Notes under the pieces: generated by a model | Told to the model about the DNA's origin: nothing | What the model saw: the letters and a program-made list of their open reading frames with translations, nothing else | The model's database searches: none | Assembly: GCA_015655015.1 (NCBI GenBank) | Contig: JAATFV010000213.1 | Coordinates: 1 to 50,844, forward strand | Source of the DNA: Chitinophagales bacterium | GTDB taxonomy: Bacteria; Bacteroidota; Bacteroidia; Chitinophagales; Chitinophagaceae | Length of the DNA stretch: 50,844 nt | Reading direction: 5' to 3' | Part shown: positions 1-9,922 of the stretch, in pieces | Layout of the letters: each line of letters begins with the position of its first letter | Position numbering within the stretch: the first letter of the stretch is position 1 | Position numbers and translations under genes: made by a program

Positions 1-912
1 ATGCATCATTCCCAAACCTACGTGGGCGGCTGGAATGCGCTGAGCAGCGCCCGGGCAGGCCTGACCTCGATGGAACACTGGTATGGACTTCCGGAAGCGT
101 TGTTTGCCGATCGTACGGTGCAGAACTATTCGCTCGATTATAACTATCAAAACGAGCAGGATCGTTTTGGGGAGGCGGGAAGCCTTTGGAAGCAGGCTGC
201 TCCGCCTTACTCGGAGAAATGGAACGCAGTGATGAAAGAAATGATTTCGCTGGATTTCACGCTGTCACCTACTTTTTCCATTTATGAAGCAAACCGGGAT
301 CTGATGCGGGCCCGATGTGCCGAATGGCATCAGGACTACACGCTGCCGAGCCTGTGGGAATTCTATAAGCCGAGCTGGAATTCGCATGGTTCCTATTGGC
401 ATAGCTGGGGTACCGAACAGGAGATTCAATGGAAAGAAAATTATAAACTCTGGATGACTTTCGTCAATGAGTACAAGAACCGGGGCGGTCGCGTTACGGT
501 GGGCACAGATGCCGGTTTTATTTATGAGCTCTATGGCTTTTCCTATGTCCGAGAACTGGAGTTGCTCAGGGAGGCGGGTTTTCATCCTCTTGAAGTGATC
601 AAGGCTGCTACCTTGAGCGGTGCGCAGGCACTCGGAATGGATAAAGAAATTGGCAGCGTTGAACCAGGCAAGCTGGCCGATTTTGTCATCACCGGAGAGA
701 ACCCGCTGACAAACCTCCAGACTTTATATGGAACCGGAGTTATCCGGCTGGTGGAAAACAACCAGGTGGTCCGGGCGGGTGGAGTAAGGTACACGGTCAA
801 AGACGGCATTATCTACGATGCTAAAAAATTACTGGCCGATGTAAAAAAAATGGTGGACGATGAAAAGGCAAAAACAGGTTACAAGATGATTCAGCCCGGT
901 GTGAAAAATTGA
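1..912 (+). CDS. Amidohydrolase-family enzyme, C-terminal part (5' end outside window)
   Basis: C-terminal 303 residues of an amidohydrolase of the imidazolonepropionase/prolidase-like superfamily, metal-dependent hydrolases of amide or C-N bonds in cyclic substrates. Visible are an SMEH stretch near residue 24 that fits a barrel metal-binding His, VGTDAG with the conserved metal/catalytic Asp at residue 170, the HPLEVIKAATLSGAQALG helix, and the closing GSVEPGKLADFVI strand that completes the composite beta-sandwich. The N-terminal half with the HxH metal motif is missing, so the ATG at base 1 is internal and the gene is cut by the window edge. The tail is Lys-rich and soluble. Substrate cannot be deduced. 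The next gene is convergent, so there is no sign that it belongs to the downstream glycan operon. Confidence 0.85.
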   Translation: MHHSQTYVGGWNALSSARAGLTSMEHWYGLPEALFADRTVQNYSLDYNYQNEQDRFGEAGSLWKQAAPPYSEKWNAVMKEMISLDFTLSPTFSIYEANRDLMRARCAEWHQDYTLPSLWEFYKPSWNSHGSYWHSWGTEQEIQWKENYKLWMTFVNEYKNRGGRVTVGTDAGFIYELYGFSYVRELELLREAGFHPLEVIKAATLSGAQALGMDKEIGSVEPGKLADFVITGENPLTNLQTLYGTGVIRLVENNQVVRAGGVRYTVKDGIIYDAKKLLADVKKMVDDEKAKTGYKMIQPGVKN

Positions 913-935
913 CTATAATCATTTAATTCTTTTGA

Positions 936-2267
936 TCACCGTCTCGTCTTGTGTGCAGACAACAACAAGTTCTCCCATCCCTGTATCATTTTATTCGCAT
1001 TCTTCCGGTGCTTAAGCTCATTCAACAGTTTCCGCTTAAATATCCTGCAGGTATCTACTCTCAATGAAAGCAATTGTGATAATTGCCGCGCCGTCGTCCT
1101 GCGTTGGGAACTCACAAGAAATACGATATAAAATGCCTTGATGACCGGAAATTTTATCCGGCCAAAAATGGTATCAATTACCGGAGATTCGTCATATCCG
1201 CAGACCGTGCAGCGACGGCTATACGGAGATTTCCCCTTACTATATCTGTTATGCCTGCATTTCTTACAATGATAACCATCCTTCCACTTTAGTGCCGCAA
1301 GGTATTGCAGGCAGGTATCATCATCAGGGTATATTTTCTTGAATTCCTCCACGTTTACCGCTTTTAAATTTACTCTAGCCTTCACTTCATTCTTCAAATC
1401 TACTTTTAGCCTGGTATTATCTTTCTCAAGCAACAGATTCATGCGCCTGATTTCATCGGCCTGGTTCCTTAACTCCGTGATATCGCTGGAGTTCATGACA
1501 ATGCCGCCGACAGCGGGGTAGTCGAACAGATTTTTAAAAAAAGACTCCAGAATCATATAAGTTCCATCGGCTTTTCTTACGCGAAAAGACATTGAAGCGC
1601 CACGTTCCGATTCCGATAAAAGCTCCTTTATTTTTTCTTTTACGGTAAGCGCATCCTCCTCATGAATAAAATCAAACAATGATTGTTTGATTACCTTTTT
1701 TTCCTGGTATTCGAATGTTCTGTAGAAAGATGGAGTTATATAACGTATTGAATAATCTTTTTCAATTATCGCGATAAAATCCGGTGAATGCTGGACCAAC
1801 GATCGGAAACGCCGTTCACTCTCTTCCAATGCCAATTCCGCTTTCTTGCGCTCAGTTATATCCATACAGCATCCCACGAGGAATAGTTTTTTATCCGGGC
1901 CTTCGATAATTGTTTTTCTATTCATAACCACCGATTCCCGTCCATTCCTGTATGAAAATTCCTCCTGGTAGAAAGTACCCATGATTTCAAAAATGGATTC
2001 CTCGTTCGCCCAGAACTCGTCGGCCTGCGCTATAGGAAAGAAGTCGTAATCGTTTTTGTCCAATAGCTCTTCCCGCTGTTTATCCTGTAGAACACACATT
2101 GCGTCGTTTAGCATTATCCACCGGTGTTGTCTGTCTTTTACATAAACGGGCATCGGGATGGCATTGAAAACTTCCTGCATTAAAGAAAGGCTATGAGATG
2201 ACGCCTCTATAGATGAATTGGAAGCCGGTTGATGTTTTTCGACAATTTTCTCCAGTTTGCGACTCAT
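936..2267 (-). CDS. PAS-PAS protein fused to IS1595-type zinc ribbon and helical DNA-binding segment
   Basis: 443 residues, no signal peptide or membrane segment. Domains in order: PAS 1 (about 28-140, ending in a DITERKKAE linker), PAS 2 (about 150-265, ending in SSDITELR), a coiled-coil helix (about 266-300), then a module like the N-terminus of IS1595-family transposases: YPDDDTCLQYLAALKWKDG, a CxxC...CxxC zinc ribbon (C334, C337, C353, C356), an IDTIFGR-IKFP segment, and a helical HTH-like region (about 375-415, TTARQLSQLLSLRVDTC). No DDE nuclease domain follows, so this is not a transposase but apparently a domesticated DNA-binding module under PAS control. It is transcribed divergently from the susC operon with 218 bp between the start codons, the arrangement of a local regulator. 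Ligand or signal is unknown. Domain identification is firm; the regulatory role is inference. Confidence 0.8.
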   Translation of the reverse strand: MSRKLEKIVEKHQPASNSSIEASSHSLSLMQEVFNAIPMPVYVKDRQHRWIMLNDAMCVLQDKQREELLDKNDYDFFPIAQADEFWANEESIFEIMGTFYQEEFSYRNGRESVVMNRKTIIEGPDKKLFLVGCCMDITERKKAELALEESERRFRSLVQHSPDFIAIIEKDYSIRYITPSFYRTFEYQEKKVIKQSLFDFIHEEDALTVKEKIKELLSESERGASMSFRVRKADGTYMILESFFKNLFDYPAVGGIVMNSSDITELRNQADEIRRMNLLLEKDNTRLKVDLKNEVKARVNLKAVNVEEFKKIYPDDDTCLQYLAALKWKDGYHCKKCRHNRYSKGKSPYSRRCTVCGYDESPVIDTIFGRIKFPVIKAFYIVFLVSSQRRTTARQLSQLLSLRVDTCRIFKRKLLNELKHRKNANKMIQGWENLLLSAHKTRR

Positions 2268-2399
2268 GTGTGTTTTTAATATAAAAGTATAGATAATAAT
2301 GCATTCATTCTCAAAATTATACGACCGCGCCTAAAGCGATTTTTATTTTCATAAATCATTGATACACATAAATTTATGAGACATTTTTATCGCCAAAAA

Positions 2400-2431
2400 C
2401 TTGGATTTTCATATCAAAATATCTTTATTTG
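2400..2431 (+). promoter_or_regulatory. Candidate promoter of the susCD-rhamnosidase operon
   Basis: CTTG at 2400-2403 and TTTATTTG at 2424-2431, 20 bp apart, match the Bacteroidota -33/-7 pattern (TTTG, then TAnnTTTG) with one mismatch in each box. This predicts a start near 2437 and a leader of about 50 nt to the ATG. No start site has been seen, so this rests on the consensus only. Confidence 0.45.
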
Positions 2432-2485
2432 TACCGAAACATTGCATAATTCAATAGAATTTATTCACGTCTTTAATTACAAATC

Positions 2486-5400
2486 ATGCAACCATTGCTA
2501 CTGCTTAAGATGCCTCAACGTCCGGAGTGGACATGTAAAATCCTACTACCGGTTCTGTTACTGATCGCGGTAATCAGCGCTGTGAAAGCTTCGGGTAAAC
2601 CACTGTACCAGGTTAATCCTCCAATTGCACGTCATACTGTTAGCGGGAAGATAACGGATGCGAAAGGTCAGCCGCTGCAAAGTGTGAGCATTTCGCTGAA
2701 AGGTACCGGCACAGGCACCAGTTCGGACGTCAACGGAGGCTATTCCATTACTATTCCCGGAGCAGCCGGCGTTCTCGTTTACAGCTATCAGGGATTTGAA
2801 ACACAGGAATTGCCGGTGAATGGACGTAGCCGGATCGATGTGCGAATGGATACAACCCAGAAAACCCTCGGGGAAGTCGTGGTAGTCAGTTATGGCACAC
2901 AAAAAAGAAAAGATATTACAGGGTCTATCGCCACACTCTCCGATAAGAAACTCGAAGATCAGCCTGTCGGACAATTCGCCCAGAAAATACAGGGACGGAT
3001 TCCCGGCGTGCAGATCAACCAGGTATCGGGAACGCCGGGCGGCGGCATGGCCTTCCGGATCCGCGGGGCGGCCTCCCTTAATGCGGGGAATAATCCTCTG
3101 TTTGTCGTGGATGGTATTCCAATAGTAGGCGATATAAATAAAATCAATCCCGACGACATAGAAACCTTCACCGTTCTTAAGGATGCTTCCGCTGCGTCGC
3201 TCTATGGTTCCCGCGCTGCAAATGGCGTCGTGTTAATCACCACCAAAAAAGCAAGACCGGGAAAAACACTCATTCAGTTGAATTCCAGCTATGGCGTTCA
3301 GCAGGTGCCAAAGCAGGGCCGCCCTGATCTGATGAATGCCGAAGAATTCGCGGAGTTCAAAAAAGAAATATATGAGGACAACGGCAACCCGGTTCCTGCC
3401 ATGTTCCAGAATCCTTCCCAATACGCAGGCAAAAGCACGGATTGGTTTGACGTGGTGCTGAATAAAAATGCGCCTGTATCGAATTACAGTCTGTCCCTAT
3501 CTACCGGCACTGATAAATTCACCTCTTCGATGGTAGCAGGATATTTTAAACAGGATGGCTCGCTGCTAAATACCACGTTCGAAAGATTTAATCTCAGTTC
3601 AAATAATGAGTTCAGGCCGAATGACCATTTGAAAATCGGGCTTAACCTGGCACCGGGTTTTATCTCGACACAGAATTTTAACACAGACGGCGCACAGCAG
3701 ATGTTATATGCATTGTTTACCACACCACCTATATTTTCCCCCTTTGAAAGAGAAGCGGATGGTTCGCTGAAGGAGCGTTTTGAAGGTCCCGACCTGCTTA
3801 CACAACCTAACTGGTACCGTGTATTAACCGAACGGACCAACCGATTCAAAACTTCTTATCTTCTGGCCAATCTTAATGCGCAAGTCAGCTTCCTGAGAGA
3901 TTTTTCTTTTAAAACTGCGGTGGGCGTTGACATGGAAGGAAGGAACCAGCGGGTCTTTAATCCGTCCACTACCGGCGCCGGCGACATCTTTGCGCCGCCG
4001 CCTGTAAAAGCTACCGCCCAATACAATACTCGCTCTTATTATTCCTATCTCGTGGAAAACACGCTGAATTTCAACAAGAAAATCGGGGATCATCAGATAG
4101 AGGCGCTGGCAGGATACACCGCCCAGAAATACCGGGAAGAAAATGATTCACTCAGCGGGACCGATTTTCCCGACGATGCCATTTCATGGATTGAAGCTGC
4201 CGCCACTAAAAATGGCACAAGCAATTCCACGGAATGGACCTTATTGTCGATGATAGGCAGAGCGAATTATAGTTATAAGGGGAGATATTTATTATCAGCT
4301 GCTGTTCGCCGTGATGGTTCTTCGCGTTTCGGCCGTGATGTCCGCTGGGGTACCTTTCCTTCGATATCAGTGGGCTGGCTGGTTTCCGATGAAGCTTTTG
4401 TACAAAGATTGAAAGCGATCAGTTATCTGAAGCTTAGGGCAAGCTATGGCAAAGTGGGCAATTTCAATATTCCCGATTATGAGCATTTAAGCAAGATCGG
4501 GACTGCCAATTACGTTTTCGGGAACCAGCTGGTATCAGGAAGAAGTCCCAGTACCCTGGGCAATGACCAATTAACATGGGAAAATACCGCGGGAATTGAT
4601 CTTGGACTTGATCTCGGCCTCTTGCAGGATCGTATTTCTTTTGCCTTCGATTTCTACAAAAAGAAGACCACTAATATGTTGTACCCGATTGAAATACCAG
4701 CAGGAACAGGATTTTCTACCGTAATGGGAAATATAGGAGAATTCAGATTCTGGGGTTATGAATTTGGCGTCAGATCCCGAAATACGACAGGTAAATTCAA
4801 ATGGACAACAGATCTGAATATCTCTATTAACCGGAATAAAGTGATACGGCTGGGTACTAATAATACACCTCTGGGAGGCATAGATGATGCAGGAATAAAT
4901 TCTTACTGGAAAACTGAAGTGGGCAAACCCATGGGTATGTTTTACGGCTATGTGTTCGATGGTATTTATAAGACCCAGCAGGAATTCGACTCACAGCCAA
5001 AGCAGGCCACCTCACAATTGGGCACTGTGCGCATGAAAGATCTGGACCATAATGGGGTAATAGATATTCGGGACAGGACCTACATCGGTAATCCCAATCC
5101 CGATTTCCTGTATGGTATTACCAACAGTTTTCAATATAAGAACTTCGATCTGAATATCGTGATCTCCGGCGCTTACGGTGGCGATATACTCAATTCCGAA
5201 GGCGAGTGGACGGAATTGCTGGACGGTTTGTTTAACGTGAAAAAAGAATTAGCAAACAGGTGGCGTTCACCGCAGGATCCCGGCGACGGCATTTATGGAA
5301 GAAGCCTGCCCGGAACCACGGCTTTCCCACGGACAACCAACAGCCGCTGGGTGCAGGATGGTTCTTTCCTTACCGTGAAAAATATAACCCTCGGTTATAC

Positions 5401-5596
5401 ATTTCCGCCGTTCACTTCGGGTATCAGCAGGCTCCGGATATATGCGAGCATACAACAGGCGCTGGTCCTGACAGGATACGACGGGGCAAATCCTGAAGTA
5501 AGCAGTAATGGGCTTAATGGATACAGGCAGGGAGTGGACGCTTCTTCCTATCCGGTACCCCGTACTTTTGCCGCCGGCATCAACCTGAATTTCTAA
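2486..5596 (+). CDS. SusC/RagA-family TonB-dependent outer-membrane glycan transporter
   Basis: 1036 residues. An unusually long polar start is followed by a hydrophobic signal (about 18-36). Then come a carboxypeptidase-D-like regulatory domain (about 49-130, HTVSGKITDAKGQPLQ), the SusC linker LGEVVVVSYGTQKRKD, a plug domain with PGVQI and RIRGAASLNAGNNPLFVVDGI, and a 22-strand barrel reaching to the C-terminal aromatic strand (TFAAGINLNF). It lacks the N-terminal STN domain that couples some SusC proteins to an anti-sigma factor, so ECF-sigma control is unlikely. It would import oligosaccharides released at the cell surface together with the SusD partner 21 bp downstream. The neighbouring GH78 enzyme suggests a rhamnose-containing glycan or glycoside, but the sequence itself does not fix the substrate. 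An internal ATG at codon 9 could be the real start. Confidence 0.95.
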   Translation: MQPLLLLKMPQRPEWTCKILLPVLLLIAVISAVKASGKPLYQVNPPIARHTVSGKITDAKGQPLQSVSISLKGTGTGTSSDVNGGYSITIPGAAGVLVYSYQGFETQELPVNGRSRIDVRMDTTQKTLGEVVVVSYGTQKRKDITGSIATLSDKKLEDQPVGQFAQKIQGRIPGVQINQVSGTPGGGMAFRIRGAASLNAGNNPLFVVDGIPIVGDINKINPDDIETFTVLKDASAASLYGSRAANGVVLITTKKARPGKTLIQLNSSYGVQQVPKQGRPDLMNAEEFAEFKKEIYEDNGNPVPAMFQNPSQYAGKSTDWFDVVLNKNAPVSNYSLSLSTGTDKFTSSMVAGYFKQDGSLLNTTFERFNLSSNNEFRPNDHLKIGLNLAPGFISTQNFNTDGAQQMLYALFTTPPIFSPFEREADGSLKERFEGPDLLTQPNWYRVLTERTNRFKTSYLLANLNAQVSFLRDFSFKTAVGVDMEGRNQRVFNPSTTGAGDIFAPPPVKATAQYNTRSYYSYLVENTLNFNKKIGDHQIEALAGYTAQKYREENDSLSGTDFPDDAISWIEAAATKNGTSNSTEWTLLSMIGRANYSYKGRYLLSAAVRRDGSSRFGRDVRWGTFPSISVGWLVSDEAFVQRLKAISYLKLRASYGKVGNFNIPDYEHLSKIGTANYVFGNQLVSGRSPSTLGNDQLTWENTAGIDLGLDLGLLQDRISFAFDFYKKKTTNMLYPIEIPAGTGFSTVMGNIGEFRFWGYEFGVRSRNTTGKFKWTTDLNISINRNKVIRLGTNNTPLGGIDDAGINSYWKTEVGKPMGMFYGYVFDGIYKTQQEFDSQPKQATSQLGTVRMKDLDHNGVIDIRDRTYIGNPNPDFLYGITNSFQYKNFDLNIVISGAYGGDILNSEGEWTELLDGLFNVKKELANRWRSPQDPGDGIYGRSLPGTTAFPRTTNSRWVQDGSFLTVKNITLGYTFPPFTSGISRLRIYASIQQALVLTGYDGANPEVSSNGLNGYRQGVDASSYPVPRTFAAGINLNF

Positions 5597-5617
5597 TTAC
5601 TAAATGAAACTCCCGTT

Positions 5618-7147
5618 ATGAAGAAAATAATTTATCTCTCGCTATTCGCCGGGTTGCTCACGGCAGGCTGTAAAAAAAGCTTTCTGGAAGTAGCTCCGGA
5701 AACCAACATCACTTCCGATAATTTTTATAAGAACGAGCAACAATTTCAGCAGGCGCTGGTAGGCGCTTATGCGGCTGTCCGGGATGCCATTACCGGAGAG
5801 ATCTCCTCGTGGGTAATGGGTGAAATGCGCTCGGACAATACGCACTACGATTATAATGCTTCCGATCGCGGCACCCAATTCGTACAGAGGGAAGATATCG
5901 CCAATTTCATGGACAATTCCTCCAATACGGTCACCGGCGATAAGTATGATCAGTGTTACGTTGGTATTTCACGTGTGAACTCTATTCTTGATCAGCTGCC
6001 AAATGCAACTTTCAGCCAGCAATCAATAGATTCTATCGAAGGGCAAGCTCTTTTTTTGAGGGCATTATTTTATTTTGAACTGGTGCGTTACTTCGGCGGT
6101 GTGTCCCTGTACACAACCGAAGTAACAACTATTGACAAGGCCTTTGTTCCGAGATCTTCGGCCGAAGACATCTATAAGCTGATTATCAGTGATCTACAGG
6201 CTGCAATCCCCAAGCTGCCGGCTGTTGCTTTTCCGCAAAGCGGGCGTGCGTCGCAAGGTTCGGCGAGAACATTGCTTGGTCATGTCTACCTGACATTAAA
6301 AGAATATCCTGAAGCATCGACTGAGCTGCAAAGTGTTACCGGAATGGGATATGCCCTATTGCCTGAATATGCCCAGGTATTTGCGTTAGCTAATAAAAAT
6401 AGCGTGGAATCCATTTTCGAAGCCCAGTATAAAGAAGGCACCCAGCTGCAACAAAGTGATTTTGCTTATAGTTTTATTCCCATCACTGAAAACACGACCA
6501 TTATTACCGGGATAGCCGCCAATAACAAAATGGGCGGATGGAATGTTCCAACGAAGGAATTTATAGATAGCTATGAGCCTGGCGACAAGAGGCTGGATGT
6601 TTCGATAGCAGTAGCGGAAGGCACAGGTAATACACCTGCGTTCGTTGTTGAAGCCGTGAAAAGTATTGTAGGTTATGTAACTCCCCCGGGAAAAGTATCA
6701 AAACCTTTCATCCTTAAATTCCTTCATCCACATAGTGAGGAGTTTAATACCGATGATAATTTTCCAATCTATCGTTACGCTGATGCGCTGCTGATGCTGG
6801 CAGAAGCACTTAACGAACAAAACAAGTCCGGTGAGGCGTTGCCCTGGCTGAATGAAGTAAGAAGGCGTGCAGGACTGGGAGACGTCGGCATTACTGACCA
6901 GGCTCAGCTGCGCGATATCATCGCCCACGAGCGGAGAGTGGAGCTTGCCTTCGAAAACAAACGATGGCTTGATCTTGTCCGTACAGGAAAAGCGATAGAA
7001 GTGATGAATAATAACGGGATCTACATGAAATCACTTTATAACTATCTTTTGCCTGCTACTTATAATGTAACCGAAGACCGCTTATTATTTCCTATTCCTT
7101 ATCGCGAAGAAACGATTGGAAAACTGGAGCAGAACAAAGGGTATTGA
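5618..7147 (+). CDS. SusD/RagB-family outer-membrane glycan-binding lipoprotein
   Basis: 509 residues with a type II signal peptide (LLTAGC, lipidated Cys18) and the typical SusD start FLEVAPETNITSDNFYKNEQQFQQALVGAY. TPR-like helices of the RagB/SusD fold follow, including the ALFLRALFYFELVRYFGG helix, GRASQGSARTLLGHVYL, and the C-terminal YRYADALLMLAEALNEQN and RRVELAFENKRWLDLVRTGKA helices. It caps the SusC barrel and captures glycan at the cell surface. It lies 21 bp downstream of susC and 41 bp before the rhamnosidase, so the three genes form one operon. Full length and undamaged. Confidence 0.95.
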   Translation: MKKIIYLSLFAGLLTAGCKKSFLEVAPETNITSDNFYKNEQQFQQALVGAYAAVRDAITGEISSWVMGEMRSDNTHYDYNASDRGTQFVQREDIANFMDNSSNTVTGDKYDQCYVGISRVNSILDQLPNATFSQQSIDSIEGQALFLRALFYFELVRYFGGVSLYTTEVTTIDKAFVPRSSAEDIYKLIISDLQAAIPKLPAVAFPQSGRASQGSARTLLGHVYLTLKEYPEASTELQSVTGMGYALLPEYAQVFALANKNSVESIFEAQYKEGTQLQQSDFAYSFIPITENTTIITGIAANNKMGGWNVPTKEFIDSYEPGDKRLDVSIAVAEGTGNTPAFVVEAVKSIVGYVTPPGKVSKPFILKFLHPHSEEFNTDDNFPIYRYADALLMLAEALNEQNKSGEALPWLNEVRRRAGLGDVGITDQAQLRDIIAHERRVELAFENKRWLDLVRTGKAIEVMNNNGIYMKSLYNYLLPATYNVTEDRLLFPIPYREETIGKLEQNKGY

Positions 7148-7188
7148 GTTTATTTGTCAGCCCTGTTAACATTGCATAGATTACCATC

Positions 7189-9918
7189 ATGAAAAGATTA
7201 TTTCTGAGCATTATTCTTCCTGGTTGTCTCGTCGTAACAGCTTTTTGCCAGACCGGCGTTCATAGTTTAACCTGCAACCAGCTATCGGATCCCCCCGCAA
7301 TAGAACCCGGAACGCCAAGGCTGGGATGGCAAATATCGTCCTCAGAGCGCGGTGAGGTGCAGACCGCCTACCAGGTACTGGTGACCGGAGACAGCCTTCA
7401 GTTGAAGCAGGACAAAGCTGATAGCTGGAACAGCGGTAAAGTTCTTTCAGGTAATTCACAGCTGGTTAATTACGGTGGCAAGGTCCTGGCGCCTGGCAAA
7501 GAATACTACTGGAAAGTGAGGATTTGGAATAAGAAAGGAAAACCGTCACCCTGGAGTAAAACGGCCATGTGGCGTACCGGGTTACGGTACCCACAGGACT
7601 GGCAGGCCCATTGGATAACGGCATCCCGGCACACGGATGATACCACTGATCGTTTTGCAGCCATTCAGTTCAGGAAACCGGCATATCTGCGCGGAAAACC
7701 TGTTAAAGCAATTGCATGGCTCTGCGGGTTGGGATTTTCAGAATTATACATTAATGGGAATAAGATCGGGAATGATCTTATGAATCCTTCATGGACGGAT
7801 TATGGAAAAAGAGCGCTATATAACACCTGGGACGTAACGGATCACTTCAAAGCGGGAGAAAATGTTATTGGCGTTTTGCTGGGTAACGGCTGGTTTAATC
7901 TTGCAACTCCTGATCTTTTTGGTTATGAAAAAGCCCCGTGGCATGGCCAGCCGCGTTTTCTGCTTCGGGTTGCACTGACCTATGCCGATGGAGGTACGGA
8001 AATGGTGGTTTCAGATGGCTTGTGGAAATGGAGGGAGAGCGAGATCACTTTCAATTGCATACGTGGTGGTGAGACGGTGGATGCCCGCCGGATCCTGCCG
8101 GGGTGGGCGAGTGTGGTTGGCGATGAAGATCAATGGCAGTCCACAAAAATAGCTGATAGCCCGAACGGTGTTCTGTTGCCTCAGCATACTCCCGGAGAAC
8201 AGGTCACACACCTCATAAAACCCGTCAAAATTACTTCGCCGAAACCGGGTGTGTATGTCTACGATCTGGGCTCTCATATAGCCGGATTTGTTCGTTTCAA
8301 AACCTCGGGCAGGGCTGGACAGGAAATAGTACTTGATTTTGATGAGGATGTGAACGAAGATGGCACTATTACAAAAAAATCGAGGGCGTCGCACACCTAC
8401 GGACGTTACCAGGTGGGAAAGCTGATTCTTAGCGGAAAAGGAGAAGATGTATTTGAACCCAGGTTCACTTATCACGGATTTCGCTATATACAGGTTCGCG
8501 GCCTTTCTTCGCCTCCAACGCTAAATGACCTTACCGGACTGCGCGTTTATAACAACGTTGAGGATGGAGGTTCTTTTACCTCTTCCAATGATTTACTCAA
8601 CAGGGTGCAGCAGGCGTACAGATATTCCATGCTGAATGCTTTTCATGGGGTGATGACAGAGCCGGCGCGTGAAAAGATCAACTGGACCCAGGACGCGCAC
8701 AATATGATAGAGGGAGCTATTTATAATTTTCAGTTCAACGCATTCGCCAATAAATGGCTTGATGACGTACTCGATTCACAGCTTCCCAACGGCTTTGTTC
8801 CGTCAATCAATCCCAATGGCGGATGGGGACATGCCGAAACAGGGCGCCAGCCTCCTCCTTATTCTGATCCATGGTGGGGTGGAGTAATTCTGGAAATCCC
8901 ATGGATCATATATAAATATTATGGCGATAGCGGCGCATTAATACGATCATACGAACCGATGAAGGCGTATGTCGACTTTTTAAGCACTACGGCTTCCGAT
9001 AACTATTTTCTTACCTGGGGTATCGGCGACTGGCTGGAAGTGGGTGCGGAACATAAAGGTTTCCCCGACCGGACACCATTGATACAAACATCCACTACTG
9101 CATACTTTTATTATGCAAAACTTCTGAGCGAAATAGCCGCCCTGCTTGGTCACAAGGATGATGCCGGCAGGTATGCCTTATTGGCGCAGCATATCAGGGA
9201 AGCATTCAACCATAAATTCCTGAAGGGCACCACAGGTCTTTATGCTGATGATAGTCAGACATCGCAGATACTCCCTTTATACCTTGGACTTGCCCCGGAC
9301 AGCAAAAGAGATGTCATATTGCAGCGACTGCTGGAAAATATCAAACAACGCAACGGGCATATCAGCGCAGGCTTTGTAGGTTATTTATACCTTATTTATG
9401 GGCTCACTGAGCTGGGATATGCAAATACCGTATATGAAATGGCAACCCAAACAGAATATCCCGGCTGGGGCTTCATGCTGAAGGACGGAGGTACGAATCT
9501 TTGGGAATCCTGGAATGGAATTGCCTATAATTTTCCATCTTTGGGCGGAGTGGGCAACTGGTATTACCAGGCATTGGCAGGGATCAGTCCTGATAAAAAA
9601 AATCCCGGGTTTAAAAATATCATTCTTAAACCCAATATTACCGGCGATTTGCAATGGGTTAAGGGTGAACACAATGGTCCCTATGGAAAGATTTCCAGTG
9701 AATGGAAGCGGGAGAAGAATAAATTGTTATGGACATTTTCTATTCCTGCCAATTCCGGCGCCGATGTGTATGTACCTGCCCGGGACGTCCACCAGATATG
9801 GGAAAGCGGCCGCCCGCTTACCTATGCTAAAGGCATTCGTACTATAGAGGCAAAAGGCAACTATGTAAAACTACAATCGGGTTCGGGGACATACCATCTT
9901 GAGGTAAGAAATAAATAG
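7189..9918 (+). CDS. Alpha-L-rhamnosidase, glycoside hydrolase family 78
   Basis: 909 residues with a type I signal peptide (cleavage near residue 20; FCQTG lacks a proper lipobox), so probably periplasmic. Domains in order: N-terminal Fn3-like bacterial rhamnosidase domain (about 25-130, PRLGWQISS), the rhamnosidase-N sugar-binding domain with a GNGWF motif, a concanavalin-like domain, the (alpha/alpha)6 catalytic barrel, and a C-terminal beta-sandwich. In the barrel EKINWTQD (E495) corresponds to the family's general-acid region and GGTNLWESWNG (E773) to the general base, from comparison with the known GH78 motif pattern. It releases terminal L-rhamnose by inversion. It is third in the susCD operon and is the only glycosidase there, so the substrate is probably a simple rhamnosylated compound or the tip of a larger glycan. 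Confidence 0.93.
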   Translation: MKRLFLSIILPGCLVVTAFCQTGVHSLTCNQLSDPPAIEPGTPRLGWQISSSERGEVQTAYQVLVTGDSLQLKQDKADSWNSGKVLSGNSQLVNYGGKVLAPGKEYYWKVRIWNKKGKPSPWSKTAMWRTGLRYPQDWQAHWITASRHTDDTTDRFAAIQFRKPAYLRGKPVKAIAWLCGLGFSELYINGNKIGNDLMNPSWTDYGKRALYNTWDVTDHFKAGENVIGVLLGNGWFNLATPDLFGYEKAPWHGQPRFLLRVALTYADGGTEMVVSDGLWKWRESEITFNCIRGGETVDARRILPGWASVVGDEDQWQSTKIADSPNGVLLPQHTPGEQVTHLIKPVKITSPKPGVYVYDLGSHIAGFVRFKTSGRAGQEIVLDFDEDVNEDGTITKKSRASHTYGRYQVGKLILSGKGEDVFEPRFTYHGFRYIQVRGLSSPPTLNDLTGLRVYNNVEDGGSFTSSNDLLNRVQQAYRYSMLNAFHGVMTEPAREKINWTQDAHNMIEGAIYNFQFNAFANKWLDDVLDSQLPNGFVPSINPNGGWGHAETGRQPPPYSDPWWGGVILEIPWIIYKYYGDSGALIRSYEPMKAYVDFLSTTASDNYFLTWGIGDWLEVGAEHKGFPDRTPLIQTSTTAYFYYAKLLSEIAALLGHKDDAGRYALLAQHIREAFNHKFLKGTTGLYADDSQTSQILPLYLGLAPDSKRDVILQRLLENIKQRNGHISAGFVGYLYLIYGLTELGYANTVYEMATQTEYPGWGFMLKDGGTNLWESWNGIAYNFPSLGGVGNWYYQALAGISPDKKNPGFKNIILKPNITGDLQWVKGEHNGPYGKISSEWKREKNKLLWTFSIPANSGADVYVPARDVHQIWESGRPLTYAKGIRTIEAKGNYVKLQSGSGTYHLEVRNK

Positions 9919-9922
9919 CCGG

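Noticed and set aside
936..2267. Insertion sequence of the IS1595 family
   Set aside because: No DDE domain, no terminal inverted repeats seen, and two PAS domains in front; a fusion protein and not a transposon.
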